From NCBI RefSeq assembly GCF_014633365.1, contig NC_068338.1:20036616-20100615 (forward strand): 64,000 nucleotides of DNA. The letters run 5' to 3'. The translations under genes were made by a program, and so were the position numbers. The notes beneath the pieces are model-generated. The model worked only from the letters and a program-made list of their open reading frames with translations, did not search any database and was not told where the DNA came from. This stretch comes from Diospyros lotus. Lineage: Eukaryota; Streptophyta; Magnoliopsida; Ericales; Ebenaceae. Shown here piece by piece: positions 59,101 through 62,553 of this stretch. The stretch's first letter is position 1. Every line of letters starts with the position of its first letter.

Positions 59101-62100
59101 CTCCTACAGCCCCATTACCTGCCCTTGACCTTAATCCTGAAACATCTGATGCTATCCCTAAATCTAGTTCAGATTCTATTCCTCAAGCCCTAAGCCATCA
59201 AGGGGGAGAGAAAGAGAACACCAAAATTTAAAAAGATGATCAGGTCCAAAATAAACCACCACAGATGGTTTATTCAAGAAGGCCTCGTGATCCTCAACCA
59301 ACCAAATTATCTAATCCAAAGAGAGAGGCTACCAGATGGAAAGAAAACAGCAGGTAGCAAATGGGTGATCACTGTGAAGTATAAATTAGATGGGAGTATT
59401 GACAAATATAAGGCAAGACTTGTGGCTCAAGGATTTACTCAAACTCAAGGCTTGGACTACAAGGAAACGTTTGCTCCAGTGGCTAAACTAAACTCCATTC
59501 GGTATTATTATCCTTGGCAGTAAATCTAGACTGGAGGTTACATCAATTAGATATCAAGAATGCTTTCTTGAATGGTGAGCTGGAAGAGGAAATCTACATG
59601 AGAATACCACTGGGTTTTGAGCAAAATGACACAACAGGGAAGGTATGCAAGCTAAAGAAATCATTGTATGGTCTTAAACAATCTCCTAGGACATGGTTTA
59701 AGAGATTTAGTGATACCCTACACTAGCTTGGATACAAGCAAGGGCAAACAATCTCTTCGCAAAGATTGAAAATGATGGAAGAAGAACAATTTTGATAGTC
59801 TATGTAGATGATATCATCATCACAGGAGACAACAACCAAGAAATTGAATAATTAAAGCATCAACTGAAGGAAGCATTCGAGGTAAAAGAATTGGGAGAAT
59901 TAAGATACTTCCTTGGATTAGAAGTGGCTAGAAGCAAGGAAGGTATCTTCATATCTCAAAGGAAATACATCTTAGATTTACCGGGGGAAACAAGTAAACT
60001 AGGGTGTAAACCAACAAGTACTACCCTAGAGCCCAATTGGAAGAATAAGGAAGAGAAAGAAGAATATCAAGTTGATAAAGGGAGATTTCAGCACTCAGTA
60101 GGGAAGCTCATCTACCTATCTCACACAATATCGAATATTGCGTATGTTGTAAGCATTACTAGCCAATTCATGGAGTTACCAACTAAAAGATATTTTGAAG
60201 CAGCTTACTATATCCTCAAGTATCTCAAAGGAACACCTAGGAAGGGGTTGCTGTTGAAGAAAAATAAGAATAGAGGAATTATTGGTTATGCGGATTCTGA
60301 TTGGATATGTTCTATTGAGGATAATAGATCCACATCGGGGTATTGTATCAAGTTATGGGGAAACCTAGTGACATGGAGAAGCAAGAAGTAGCAAGCGGCT
60401 GCTCAAAGTAGTGCAGAAGCTGAGTATTGAGCCATTGCTCAAGGGATTTGTGAGATAATATGGATAGAAAGGCTGATAAAAGATCTATCTATGCCTATAT
60501 CCTCTCCTAAACTAATTTATAGTGACAACAAATTAGCCATCAACATCGTAAACAATTCAGTACAACATGACTAGATGAAGTATGTCAGAATTGATAAGAC
60601 ATTTTGTCAAGCAAGAGATAGAAGAAGGAGACATAAGACTCACTTATGTTCCTACTGAAGATCAAAAAACAGATATCTTGACTAAAGCAATGCTAAAACA
60701 AGGTTTTGAATAACTTAGAGGCAAGTTGGGAATGACTGACATTTATTCATCAGCTTGAGGGGGAGTGTTGAAAGAAGATAAGAAAGAATGAAGGGCACGA
60801 CAGTGCAGATCAAGATAACCACCAAAAGATAAGAAAGAATAAGGATAAATTAGTAGTCTTTGATTATCTAGATTCTTGCTAATCTAAATCTATAATTTAG
60901 ATGGCTAAAGTGTTGTAATATACTCCTATAAAATAGGAGAAGAATTAGGAGATTTTTTAGCAGGTTTTTTAGGAATTGTGTATATAAGTGTTACATATTA
61001 ATGAATTATTCATGGTGGAGTGATTTCATAAGTCTCCTACCTAAACTTTTCAAAAACATTAAAAAAATGACAATTGTGAACAGTACATGGTTCTCTATAA
61101 CCATTCGTGACTAGAAAACTAAGATCTAAGGAAAAACTAAATTCATCAGATTCATGACATCAATGATGACATGGAAGGCACAAAAAACTTAATCCTCACT
61201 TCAAATTCTTTTATAATCACATTTGATTACCTGTGCATGCATCTGCATGATAAACACACAGAGGACTGAAAAGGCAAGCACATACAAAACAATTAAACCC
61301 ATTAATTTGATCAACATAATACTCGAACACAGTCACAGTTCAATACTATACATAGAAAAACACTACAGACTATTATTGCATTTATGTCATGAAGGTTAGG
61401 CCAAAAACATGGTGTTGCAAACTCGTACATTCAATATTGGCCTAAATGTACCTTTATCTATAACATGCCTTTACTAAGCCAAAACCTAAACCTACACATC
61501 ATAGTTAACATTTGGAGGAATGAAGAATATGCACACTTGCTTTAATTCACAAGAATCACAATATTGCCAATATTCGATCCAAATGGCCCAACCATTACTG
61601 GCATGTTATCTTGTAAGATAAACATATTGTACTTAGTAAATATATCTCAATGTTAAATTTTGGAAGAACCTCCTCCTGAAATATATAAATCAAATATAGA
61701 AACTATAACAACCTATCTTTTCAATAGCTGAAAGTCCATGATATAAAAAACTCAAACCGCACAAATTACATTTTCTCATAAATCATAATAACTTCTAAAA
61801 CAAAGGGGGTAGCACAATTGATAAGGAAATGGCAAGAACACAGGGTTGACATGGGTGATCATGGGAACTACCAGTTCACACCTGCCATTGGCTTGGGTGG
61901 AGTCCTACCCAGACATGTGGATGGAGCAGTTTGCATAGACCCATGGGAATTAGTCAAGCGGAAGGCTCAAACACCTCATATTACCAAAAAATAAAAAATG
62001 CAGAGAGGACAAACAGAAAACTAAATTTAGATAGACAAAAGTAATGTCTAAGTACACTATGTCACATTGAAGGGAGGGAAAATATATTCGCAAAGAAATA

Positions 62101-62179
62101 ATACACTTACCCATCTGTTGGAACAGGTGACATAGTTAACTTGACAGGATGTAAAGGAAGTGCCATTGTCACCCAAAAG
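17055..62179 (-). CDS. SIZ1: SUMO E3 ligase SIZ1 (PIAS/SIZ family), ten 3' exons, 5' end outside window
   Basis: SIZ1 is the plant PIAS-type E3 ligase that transfers SUMO from the E2 SCE1 to nuclear targets. It acts in phosphate, cold, salicylate and abscisic acid responses. Ten exons, 62111-62179, 50253-50340, 50084-50159, 25172-25245, 24810-24917, 21900-22061, 21454-21558, 21245-21325, 19945-21154 and 17055-17194, join in phase to 703 codons and a stop, with no internal stop. They encode the PINIT domain, then the SP-RING with its Cys/His ligands, an acidic SUMO-interacting motif ([13 protein letters not shown]) and the conserved tail [13 protein letters not shown]. Arabidopsis SIZ1 is about 880 residues, so some 180 N-terminal residues (SAP, PHD) lie beyond the right edge. 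Splice sites are GT-AG except one GC donor. The introns hold all the nested transposons. Paralogues of the same family are possible, but the domain order fits SIZ1. Confidence 0.93.
17465..18830 (+). pseudogene. Degenerate RTE-type LINE reverse transcriptase in SIZ1 intron
   Basis: Plus-strand frames broken by stops and shifts read [12 protein letters not shown], then [16 protein letters not shown], [40 protein letters not shown], and finally [20 protein letters not shown]. This is the familiar plant LINE reverse transcriptase order; the catalytic A/D-D-x box survives as ADNT. The 3' end near 18770-18825 is shared with the fragment at 38010-38130. It lies antisense to SIZ1 in its last intron and is long dead. 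Confidence 0.75.
18365..18523 (+). repeat. 84 bp-period tandem duplication inside the LINE
   Basis: The block from GTGTAAAATATGAGCATAAC to AAAGATAATGTTAGA occurs at 18365-18439 and again at 18449-18523 with three or four differences. It is a local duplication after insertion or a copying error. Confidence 0.75.
18831..19944. other. Rest of SIZ1 last intron
   Basis: AT-rich intron sequence with no coding support. A C-run followed by A-run and T-run lies at about 19063-19086. Confidence 0.5.
19945..21154 (-). CDS. SIZ1: SIZ1 large 3' exon with SUMO-interacting motif
   Basis: This is a 1,210 bp exon starting [19 protein letters not shown], the region after the SP-RING. About 180 codons in it carries [13 protein letters not shown], a hydrophobic core plus acidic run typical of a SUMO-interacting motif. 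The rest is Ser/Gly/Asp-rich and probably disordered. It ends with one base in hand at a GTAATT donor. The open frame extends upstream of 21154 into the intron, but that part is not coding. Confidence 0.93.
21245..21325 (-). CDS. SIZ1: SIZ1 exon, SP-RING C-terminal half
   Basis: It holds 27 codons reading [20 protein letters not shown] and then FNRITSK. WQCPIC supplies the last two zinc-binding cysteines. The acceptor is ATGCAG and the donor GTATCA. Confidence 0.95.
21454..21558 (-). CDS. SIZ1: SIZ1 exon, SP-RING core, ends at a GC donor
   Basis: It holds 35 codons reading [20 protein letters not shown] and then [15 protein letters not shown]. It includes the zinc ligands in PCLHMGCFD. The 3' junction is AAG followed by GCAAGC, so the 128 bp intron after it is a GC-AG intron. 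No nearby GT keeps the frame. Confidence 0.93.
21559..21899. other. SIZ1 intron of 341 bp
   Basis: An ordinary AT-rich GT-AG intron between the linker and SP-RING exons. Nothing else is seen in it. Confidence 0.7.
21900..22061 (-). CDS. SIZ1: SIZ1 exon, linker and first SP-RING cysteine
   Basis: It holds 54 codons from [20 protein letters not shown] to SIPVHLRCP. The final LRCP supplies the first conserved SP-RING residue. The acceptor is CTAG and the donor GTAAGA. Confidence 0.93.
22330..23825 (+). pseudogene. Degenerate L1-type LINE, C-terminal half
   Basis: The broken plus-strand text includes [48 protein letters not shown] and then the zf-RVT-like [20 protein letters not shown] and [11 protein letters not shown]. 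This is the end of the reverse transcriptase followed by the zinc-binding domain, in the order of plant L1 LINEs. It ends near a short A-rich tail at about 23770. The 5' part is missing. It lies antisense within a SIZ1 intron. Confidence 0.75.
23826..24809. other. Rest of the 2,748 bp SIZ1 intron
   Basis: No coding or repeat structure was recognised here. Confidence 0.5.
24810..24917 (-). CDS. SIZ1: SIZ1 exon, end of PINIT domain
   Basis: It holds 36 codons reading [20 protein letters not shown] and then [16 protein letters not shown]. The TGCD-RIFC-GVR pattern is the conserved end of PINIT. The acceptor is GTCAG and the donor GTAGTT. Confidence 0.93.
25172..25245 (-). CDS. SIZ1: SIZ1 exon, PINIT domain
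   Basis: It translates as [20 protein letters not shown] and then DGFL, including the conserved SQLLGxNGRDDG-like word. The acceptor is TTGCAG and the donor GTGAGT. Phase continues from the exon at 50084 and leaves at a codon boundary. Confidence 0.92.
25246..26660. other. 3' part of the 24.8 kb SIZ1 intron, unassigned
   Basis: No domain is recognised. A GA-repeat followed by a G-run of about 20 lies at about 25985-26022. Confidence 0.5.
26666..26895 (+). mobile_element. Copia solo LTR, left part (split by Gypsy-1)
   Basis: It starts TGTTGAGCCAACTTTGACAT and has the TTTTGATGATTAACAAAA word of plant copia LTRs. It stops at the CATTA target duplication of Gypsy-1 and resumes at 35990. Confidence 0.6.
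26896..27245 (+). repeat. Gypsy-1 5' LTR
   Basis: 350 bp, TG...CA ends. A TATA-like GTATAAAAGGG lies at about 27046, so the LTR promoter would fire antisense to SIZ1. Confidence 0.9.
27249..27260 (+). other. Gypsy-1 primer-binding site
   Basis: TTGGTATCAAAGC, one mismatch from the usual initiator tRNA-Met site, begins three bases after the LTR. Confidence 0.75.
27269..28294 (+). pseudogene. Gypsy-1 gag, 5' part
   Basis: Starting at ATG 27269, the frame reads [20 protein letters not shown], a coiled-coil-like start, then [32 protein letters not shown] and RFLALRQ, the gypsy Gag core. There are an early in-frame TAG, a frameshift near 27665 and further stops. The text breaks at the hAT insertion inside the zinc-knuckle word GLCF and resumes at 32150 with [12 protein letters not shown]. 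Confidence 0.8.
28660..31324 (-). pseudogene. hAT transposase, four exons, disabled
   Basis: A plausible model is exons 30367-31324, 30250-29449, 29364-29246 and 29148-28660 with GT-AG junctions. Exon 1 starts [20 protein letters not shown], a BED-type zinc finger with CKFC, and then has a DUF659-like segment ([24 protein letters not shown]). Exon 2 carries the RNase H-like core. Exon 3 has [14 protein letters not shown], the hAT dimerisation domain. Exon 4 is acidic and low-complexity. Two lesions are visible: a net frameshift in exon 2 near 30205, at the expected W-T-x-C-A-A-H-C word, and an in-frame TAG at the start of exon 3. The element therefore probably needs a partner in trans. Confidence 0.8.
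31600..31955. repeat. About 68 bp minisatellite upstream of the hAT transposase
   Basis: The word CGCG(A/G)CTGGAGAGGAGAGGAA recurs at about 31602, 31671, 31739, 31807 and 31874, giving a period near 68 bp with purine-rich units. It lies in the 5' region of the transposase gene. The long frames through it are repeat artefacts. Confidence 0.6.
32142..32996 (+). pseudogene. Gypsy-1 Gag zinc knuckle and aspartic protease
   Basis: It resumes with [17 protein letters not shown], the C-x2-C-x4-H-x4-C knuckle completed by the Cys left of the hAT. Next come an acidic linker and then [19 protein letters not shown], the protease with its D-S-G active site at about 32400. A TAG at 32511 breaks the frame. 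It continues with NVILGMKWL, the second conserved protease strand. Confidence 0.8.
33027..34240 (+). pseudogene. Gypsy-1 reverse transcriptase and RNase H
   Basis: It reads [53 protein letters not shown], then after a one-base loss [24 protein letters not shown] and the RNase H words [10 protein letters not shown] and [10 protein letters not shown]. The catalytic D-D is present but out of frame with what precedes it. Several TAG/TGA stops lie between 33530 and 34100. Confidence 0.85.
34400..35580 (+). pseudogene. Gypsy-1 integrase and chromodomain
   Basis: The zinc-binding [15 protein letters not shown] and [10 protein letters not shown] are followed by [15 protein letters not shown] and [10 protein letters not shown], the D-D-E core. 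About 50 bp after ILVVV are missing, and the frame is broken there. The end reads [18 protein letters not shown], the chromodomain-like C-terminus that targets integration to marked chromatin in chromoviruses. Confidence 0.8.
35642..35989 (+). repeat. Gypsy-1 3' LTR
   Basis: 348 bp, TG...CA, followed by the CATTA duplication. A purine tract GGGTGGGAGTAC lies just before it. Confidence 0.9.
35990..36799 (+). mobile_element. Copia solo LTR, right part
   Basis: It continues the LTR begun at 26666. It has a cluster of AGTCGACT words (about 36045-36115) and ends after the CAATTCACCCCCCC word near 36765. The right boundary at about 36799 is tentative: TTGCT follows it, one mismatch from TTGCA before 26666. 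No primer site or internal domain follows, so it is a solo LTR. Confidence 0.5.
36916..37296 (-). mobile_element. TRIM (terminal-repeat retrotransposon in miniature)
   Basis: Two similar terminal repeats, 37166-37296 and 36916-37025, read on the minus strand from TGTCA(A/T)... to a CA end and share CCCATGAAC and AGTGAGGAC. Just inside the first is TGGTATTAGAGC (37152-37163), a tRNA-Met primer site. Just before the second is the purine tract AAAGGTGGGAG. The internal part is about 140 bp and encodes nothing, the classic TRIM layout. No target duplication was seen. Confidence 0.75.
37297..37854. other. Intron sequence between TRIM and hAT fragment, unassigned
   Basis: Nothing recognised; AT-rich intron filler. 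Confidence 0.4.
37855..37960. mobile_element. hAT terminal fragment
   Basis: TAGTCATAGGTGATAGGCGCCC resembles hAT inverted-repeat ends elsewhere in the window, followed by GAGGCGC and AGGCGCTTG words. Only one end is present. Confidence 0.4.
38010..38130 (+). mobile_element. LINE 3' end fragment
   Basis: GATATTAATTATATGGGCCT onward matches the 3' end of the RTE-like LINE at about 18712-18826, including the A(A)AGATAA words and the final GATAAAGATTTGGTAT. Confidence 0.6.
38131..38722. other. Intron sequence left of Copia-1, unassigned
   Basis: No coding support. A GC-richer block at about 38440-38680 was not identified. Confidence 0.4.
38723..39063 (-). repeat. Copia-1 3' LTR
   Basis: 341 bp, close to the 5' LTR with a small number of substitutions and lacking a roughly 9 bp block found near 48960. 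Confidence 0.88.
39071..40750 (-). pseudogene. Copia-1 reverse transcriptase and RNase H
   Basis: Minus-strand pieces read [73 protein letters not shown], then [18 protein letters not shown] and [20 protein letters not shown], ending at a stop at 39071-39073. The V-D-D and RNase H words are intact, but several frameshifts separate them. Confidence 0.85.
40771..40923 (-). pseudogene. Second gypsy primer site and gag start beyond the Gypsy-2 3' LTR
   Basis: Directly past the LTR at 40924 the minus strand has ATTTGGTATCAGAGCC and then the first gag codons, matching 45644-45840 but with about 45 bp deleted. So this LTR is followed by the start of another internal region. The gag text joins Copia-1 at about 40771. 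Confidence 0.75.
40924..41292 (-). repeat. Gypsy-2 inner (3') LTR
   Basis: 369 bp, TGATAGGCTGCC...CCTATCA on the minus strand. It is preceded by the purine tract GGGAGGAGAG and followed by a primer site, so it served as both the 3' LTR of one unit and the 5' LTR of the next. A C-run lies at about 41211-41224. Confidence 0.85.
41235..42560 (-). pseudogene. Gypsy-2 integrase and chromodomain
   Basis: The minus strand has [44 protein letters not shown] and [10 protein letters not shown]. In the last word the usual catalytic Glu of DGQTE is Lys (GAG to AAG). Then come [30 protein letters not shown] and [18 protein letters not shown], the chromodomain end. The frame shifts near 41740, between core and tail, and there is a break near 42500. 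Confidence 0.85.
42516..43963 (-). pseudogene. Gypsy-2 reverse transcriptase and RNase H
   Basis: The order is [60 protein letters not shown] then DDILIYS after a one-base gain at about 43560, [29 protein letters not shown], and RNase [20 protein letters not shown] and [21 protein letters not shown] stop lies near 43223, after KLKKNNFR. The catalytic residues are otherwise present. Confidence 0.85.
43974..44987 (-). pseudogene. Gypsy-2 Gag zinc knuckle and protease
   Basis: [19 protein letters not shown] is the CCHC knuckle. It is followed by [20 protein letters not shown] and, after a stop near 44586, by [18 protein letters not shown]. The protease motif is D-G-G where D-S-G is usual, so activity is doubtful. 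[11 protein letters not shown] follows. Confidence 0.8.
45039..45812 (-). pseudogene. Gypsy-2 gag
   Basis: From ATG at 45812 the open frame reads [17 protein letters not shown], a predicted coiled coil, then [40 protein letters not shown] and [20 protein letters not shown], the complete gypsy Gag core. About 258 codons are open, up to the break before the zinc knuckle. The ATG upstream at 45893 lies in the LTR and is not the start. Confidence 0.82.
45841..46208 (-). repeat. Gypsy-2 outer (5') LTR
   Basis: 368 bp. The tRNA-Met site TTGGTATCAGAGCC lies at about 45825-45838. The outer end reads TAATAGG where the inner LTR has TGATAGG. Confidence 0.85.
46209..47600 (-). pseudogene. Copia-1 protease end and integrase
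   Basis: The minus strand has [16 protein letters not shown] and [12 protein letters not shown] (pre-integrase), [14 protein letters not shown] (zinc-binding), [51 protein letters not shown] and [13 protein letters not shown], the D-D-E core of copia integrase, then [20 protein letters not shown]. Stops separate the pieces. The text ends where Gypsy-2 entered, at 46209. Confidence 0.85.
47601..48640 (-). pseudogene. Copia-1 gag
   Basis: From ATG at 48640 it reads [20 protein letters not shown] and then [14 protein letters not shown], the usual copia Gag opening. Next come [39 protein letters not shown] and [11 protein letters not shown], a decayed zinc knuckle. Frameshifts occur near 48390 and 48180. 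Confidence 0.8.
48664..49013 (-). repeat. Copia-1 5' LTR
   Basis: 350 bp. The primer site TGGTATCAAACC abuts it at 48652-48663. Confidence 0.88.
49145..49634. mobile_element. hAT-like remnant split by a solo LTR
   Basis: GAGGCGCTCACCTTTGACTACACTG at the right resembles a hAT inverted terminus (CAGTGTAGTCAAAGGTGAGCG on the other strand). GCCTATGCATCACC and AGGTGCTTGCC words lie on the left side. The left terminus is not certain. Confidence 0.35.
49235..49551 (+). mobile_element. Solo LTR with GTAGA target duplication
   Basis: 317 bp, TGTCACAACCCCAAGG...GGGTCGTAACA, flanked by GTAGA on both sides (49230-49234, 49552-49556). A TATA-like CCTATAAATAGG lies at about 49336. It is the remnant of an LTR retrotransposon removed by LTR-LTR recombination. 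Confidence 0.85.
49635..50083. other. 5' end of the 24.8 kb SIZ1 intron
   Basis: A C-run of about 24 bases followed by CA and A runs lies at 49810-49860. The rest looks like original intron and ends at the GTATGC donor. Confidence 0.5.
50084..50159 (-). CDS. SIZ1: SIZ1 exon, PINIT domain
   Basis: It translates as [20 protein letters not shown] and then ELKING, the PINIT core (family: [16 protein letters not shown]). It ends with one base of a Gly codon that is completed by the exon at 25245, across a 24,838 bp intron with GTATGC donor and CAG acceptor. Confidence 0.93.
50253..50340 (-). CDS. SIZ1: SIZ1 exon, start of PINIT domain
   Basis: It translates as [20 protein letters not shown] and then LLKQGYNVQ, matching the beginning of the PINIT domain of SIZ1. 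PINIT contributes to substrate choice and subnuclear placement. The splice sites are CAG acceptor and GTAGGT donor. A 93 bp intron separates it from the next exon. Confidence 0.92.
50519..50807 (+). repeat. Copia-2 5' LTR
   Basis: 289 bp, highly similar to 60766-61052. The primer site TGGTGTCAAAGCC begins at about 50808. Confidence 0.9.
50882..51800 (+). pseudogene. Copia-2 gag
   Basis: From ATG 50882 it reads [17 protein letters not shown] and then HKLNGTNF before a stop at about 51024. Next are [29 protein letters not shown] and [17 protein letters not shown], the zinc knuckle, with more stops between. This is the standard copia Gag order. Confidence 0.8.
51801..52506 (+). pseudogene. Copia-2 protease and pre-integrase
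   Basis: [20 protein letters not shown] lies where copia proteases have W-I-I-D-S-G-A-S-D-H-M; Asp is Asn and Gly is Arg here, so the active site is lost. [18 protein letters not shown] and the pre-integrase words [15 protein letters not shown] follow before the MITE. Confidence 0.78.
52507..52999. mobile_element. 493 bp non-autonomous hAT (MITE)
   Basis: The ends are CAGTGTTCTAAAACGCGC and, reverse-complemented, CAGTGTTCTAAAAATCGGC. The flanks are CAAAACAA (52499-52506) and CGAAACAA (53000-53007), an 8 bp duplication with one change. The subterminal CTAGGCGC words and CAGTG termini are hAT style. No transposase is encoded. It splits Copia-2 integrase. Confidence 0.85.
53000..53864 (+). pseudogene. 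Copia-2 integrase
   Basis: [54 protein letters not shown] and SYPYNP-QNGVA correspond to the integrase core; the second and third catalytic regions are altered and a TAG and TAA interrupt it. [20 protein letters not shown] and [20 protein letters not shown] follow. The text stops at the GCCCC target of Copia-3. Confidence 0.82.
53865..54479 (+). repeat. Copia-3 5' LTR
   Basis: 615 bp with TATA-like TCTATAAATAGGG at about 54065, a probable LTR promoter firing antisense to SIZ1. Confidence 0.92.
54555..55425 (+). pseudogene. Copia-3 gag
   Basis: [20 protein letters not shown] and then [19 protein letters not shown] is the Tnt1-type Gag start. Two early stops (54736-54738 TAG and 54846-54848 TGA) follow. 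Then [20 protein letters not shown] and the CCHC knuckle [15 protein letters not shown]. Confidence 0.85.
55426..56930 (+). pseudogene. Copia-3 protease and integrase
   Basis: [17 protein letters not shown] is the protease with its D-S-G intact. [18 protein letters not shown] and [14 protein letters not shown] are the pre-integrase zinc region. [14 protein letters not shown] and [20 protein letters not shown] carry the second Asp and the Glu of the integrase core. A frameshift and several stops lie between 56048 and 56150, around the first Asp. Confidence 0.85.
56934..58420 (+). pseudogene. Copia-3 reverse transcriptase (deleted core) and RNase H
   Basis: After [20 protein letters not shown] and [13 protein letters not shown] the text jumps from VRLIAKGG directly to [15 protein letters not shown], losing about 80-100 residues including the first catalytic Asp. 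The later catalytic word is YVNDML instead of Y-V-D-D-M-L. RNase H is well kept: [40 protein letters not shown] and [13 protein letters not shown], ending at a TGA at 58418. Confidence 0.85.
58491..59108 (+). repeat. Copia-3 3' LTR
   Basis: 618 bp, preceded by the short purine tract GGGTGGAGAA and followed by GCCCC. Confidence 0.92.
59114..60765 (+). pseudogene. Copia-2 reverse transcriptase and RNase H
   Basis: Copia-2 resumes after Copia-3 with an acidic linker, then [106 protein letters not shown], and RNase [20 protein letters not shown]. The catalytic words survive, but frameshifts and stops separate them. It ends beside the GAGGGGGAG tract at about 60757-60765. Confidence 0.85.
60766..61052 (+). 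repeat. Copia-2 3' LTR
   Basis: 287 bp, TGTTGAAAGAAG...CTTTTCA, followed by the AAAAC duplication. Confidence 0.9.
61053..61800. other. Intron sequence left of the exon at 62111, unassigned
   Basis: AT-rich, no coding or repeat structure recognised apart from the SINE-like element to its right. Confidence 0.45.
61805..61998 (+). mobile_element. Probable tRNA-derived SINE
   Basis: It opens GGGGGTAGCACAATTGATAA, an A-box-like pol III start (TAGCACAATTG), and has CCAGTTCACACCTG as a B-box-like word about 55 bp on. ACATGGGTGATCATGGG between them resembles plant SINE heads. The body is about 110 bp, ending in an A-rich tail CCAAAAAATAAAAAATG. No target duplication was confirmed. Confidence 0.5.
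62111..62179 (-). CDS. SIZ1: SIZ1 exon, PHD-to-PINIT linker
   Basis: It translates as [14 protein letters not shown] and then TMSPVPTDG, the segment just after the PHD finger (family version: RADPFWVT...HPLYPVKL). The acceptor reads TTATGCAG and the donor GTAAGTG. It enters in phase 2 and leaves with two bases that complete a Gly codon with the next exon, 11.8 kb away. This is the most 5' exon visible. Confidence 0.88.
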
Positions 62180-62553
62180 CTGCATAAAACAAATCAAAAG
62201 ATCCACAAACTTCTGAATTCACATCAGGTAAGCTTTGAAAATCAGAATGAAAAAACACTAATTGCAGAGGAAAAATAAACCAGCTAAATAAGTTACTCCG
62301 AATCAATTTTAAAAAAATTCCTACCTTGCTTGATAAATGGATCAAGATGACTAGTCTAGGCAGCTAAGATTGGGTAGGATATCAAGAATGACTTTCTCAA
62401 CTTGTGCTCAATATCCAGTCAGGAAAAGTATATACCAAACAATGGTTTTTGTCGTAAATATCCTTTTGATCTTCTTTCATACAGGGTTCGCCAACTTTTT
62501 GCTAGCTCAATTCTATATACATTTACTCATAAAAAAATCATATATATACCAGG
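62180..62553. other. SIZ1 intron upstream of the last visible exon
   Basis: No further SIZ1 exon was found here: the PHD-finger codons expected next are absent. Nothing else is recognised. Confidence 0.6.

Larger units (their letters stand above)
53865..59108 (+). mobile_element. Copia-3: Tnt1/Tork-like copia element inside Copia-2
   Basis: LTRs 53865-54479 and 58491-59108 (TGTTATGT...CTCCTACA) are flanked by GCCCC at 53860-53864 and 59109-59113. The primer site TGGTATTAGAGCC is at 54483-54495. The internal 4 kb has the full copia order but a large deletion in reverse transcriptase, an altered catalytic Asp and several stops. The LTRs differ at roughly 30 places by eye. It is the younger layer over Copia-2. 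Confidence 0.92.
50519..61052 (+). mobile_element. Copia-2: full-length Ty1/copia element with nested insertions
   Basis: LTRs 50519-50807 and 60766-61052 (TGTT...TTTCA) are flanked by AAAAC on both sides (50514-50518, 61053-61057). A TGGTGTCAAAGCC primer site follows the 5' LTR and GAGGGGGAG precedes the 3' LTR. The order is Gag, protease, integrase, reverse transcriptase, RNase H. A hAT MITE (52507-52999) and Copia-3 (53865-59108) interrupt it. It has many stops and the protease Asp is lost. It lies antisense to SIZ1 in the 11.8 kb intron. Confidence 0.9.

Noticed and set aside
61805..61998. Functional tRNA gene
   Set aside because: Only box-like words are present. The cloverleaf arms do not pair and an A-rich tail follows, which fits a SINE instead.
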